This document shows, piece by piece, positions 63,188-64,000 of a stretch of DNA of 64,000 bases; positions within the stretch are counted from its first letter, which is position 1; each line of letters starts with the position of its first letter. Source of the stretch: Hybos culiciformis (taxonomy: Eukaryota; Arthropoda; Insecta; Diptera; Hybotidae); NCBI GenBank assembly GCA_964007475.1, contig OZ023273.1:149278444-149342443 (forward strand), given 5' to 3'. The notes under the pieces are model-generated. The model worked only from the letters and a program-made list of their open reading frames with translations, searched no databases and had not been told where the DNA came from. The position numbers and the translations under genes are program-made.

Positions 63188-63759
63188 TGCTAGAGATAGA
63201 GTCGACGTAATTCACGCGCGTATGCGCGCGTAAAAAAAATAAAAAAAAACTGTTTTTTTTACCTGTTATGCTCAACGCCGTTCACACGCGAAAAACAAAA
63301 GAGAAAAAGAGAAAAAGTAAATTAGAAAAATAAAATGGATTCTGTTTGTAATATTTTTATAATGCTTTTTAATTTATTTATAACTTAATAAAACATAAAA
63401 AATTTTAATAAATTTGCAATAAATAATTATTTAATTTTTATTTTTGAATATAATTATATTTATGAACTTTTTTATTTTATTAAATAATTATTTGTTTGTA
63501 AAATTTTTTTTTTTCTAAATACAACAAAATAAACAACACAATTTTTTTTTCTAATTACAACAAAATAAACAACACAATTATAAACAAATGATTTCCACAA
63601 TGTACGGCGTAAAATACTGGGAAAGTTAAAATATTTCAACTTTTACGCGCGTAAGCTACGTTTTACGTCGTTGCGTATAGCCGGTCTCATACATTTTCAT
63701 ACAATTTGATTTTTTACGTGCGTACACGCGCGTGAATTACGTCGACTCTATCTCTAGCA
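63188..63759. mobile_element. PIF/Harbinger-like MITE, 572 bp, TTA target duplication
   Basis: The ends match perfectly as inverted repeats for 34 bases, starting TGCTAGAGATAGAGTCGACG, then continue as imperfect ACGCGCGT-rich arms to about 50 bases. TTA flanks both sides (63185-63187 and 63760-63762), a three-base target duplication typical of PIF/Harbinger. The termini are unusually CG-rich for this genome. The interior is A+T-rich without a transposase and holds a tandem duplication of a unit ending ACAACAAAATAAACAACACA (about 63518-63580). Confidence 0.85.
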
Positions 63760-63762
63760 TTA

Positions 63763-64000
63763 TAAAAATCATATATTTACTTTTTCTCACCTTCTTTACA
63801 AACTTCATACACTAACTCTCCAAAATTTTGTCAAAATTAGACATAAATATTGGAAAATTTCCTAATAAACAAATAATTTATTTTCTATACATATTTGTGA
63901 TGAAAATTGAAAATTGGATATTCATTGAAATGTTATACATTTTGGGAAAATTATAATGGCTATAAGTTCTATAAAAGTGTATACATATAGATTTATTTAC
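63763..64000. other. Window edge, no feature
   Basis: A+T-rich DNA with no gene seen. Confidence 0.5.

Overview
The window looks like nuclear DNA of an insect. It is extremely A+T rich (roughly four-fifths by eye), its genes have short GT-AG introns beside multi-kilobase ones, and both gene families present (secreted type-B carboxylesterases and dpr/zig-8-type two-Ig neuronal surface proteins) are typical of insects. I cannot fix the order or species. No bacterial, viral, rRNA or CRISPR features were seen.

Layout. (1) Positions 1-5.0 kb hold two tandem carboxylesterase genes on the minus strand, a recent duplication of a ~2 kb unit. Both have three exons with identical intron positions, a signal peptide, and a Ser-Asp-His triad set in unusual surroundings (GFSAG nucleophile elbow, Asp as the acid). 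The upstream copy (3202-4962) also has a changed oxyanion loop (HSGGF) and a GAG-to-TAG change that shortens its C-terminus. (2) 5-21 kb is intergenic DNA with short non-autonomous DNA transposons: a TA-flanked element with perfect 30-bp inverted repeats at 7.5 kb and a pogo-like pair at 19 kb. It also has a possible decayed retroelement coding scrap at 16 kb. (3) 21.2-28.6 kb is a complete coding region of a dpr/zig-8-like protein on the minus strand. It has six coding exons, 364 residues, a signal peptide, two Ig domains and a C-terminal membrane segment. A splice acceptor upstream of the ATG implies at least one further 5' non-coding exon that I could not locate. (4) 28.6-64 kb shows no gene I can support. 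It is probably the 5' intron and/or upstream intergenic space of the Ig gene. It contains a decayed GC-richer element (30.7-31.3 kb), several minisatellite or tandem duplications, a 240-bp foldback (45.6 kb), a pyrimidine-rich tract (53.3-53.8 kb), a tRNA-derived SINE-like unit (58.3 kb) and a PIF/Harbinger-like MITE with TTA target duplication (63.2-63.8 kb).

The esterases and the Ig gene show no functional link; they are simply neighbours on the same strand. I found no convincing new multi-gene system. The most interesting signals are the unusual active sites and divergence of the esterase pair, the long Ser/Thr-rich insertion in the second Ig domain, and several intact-looking MITE or SINE copies that can be tested by copy-number search.
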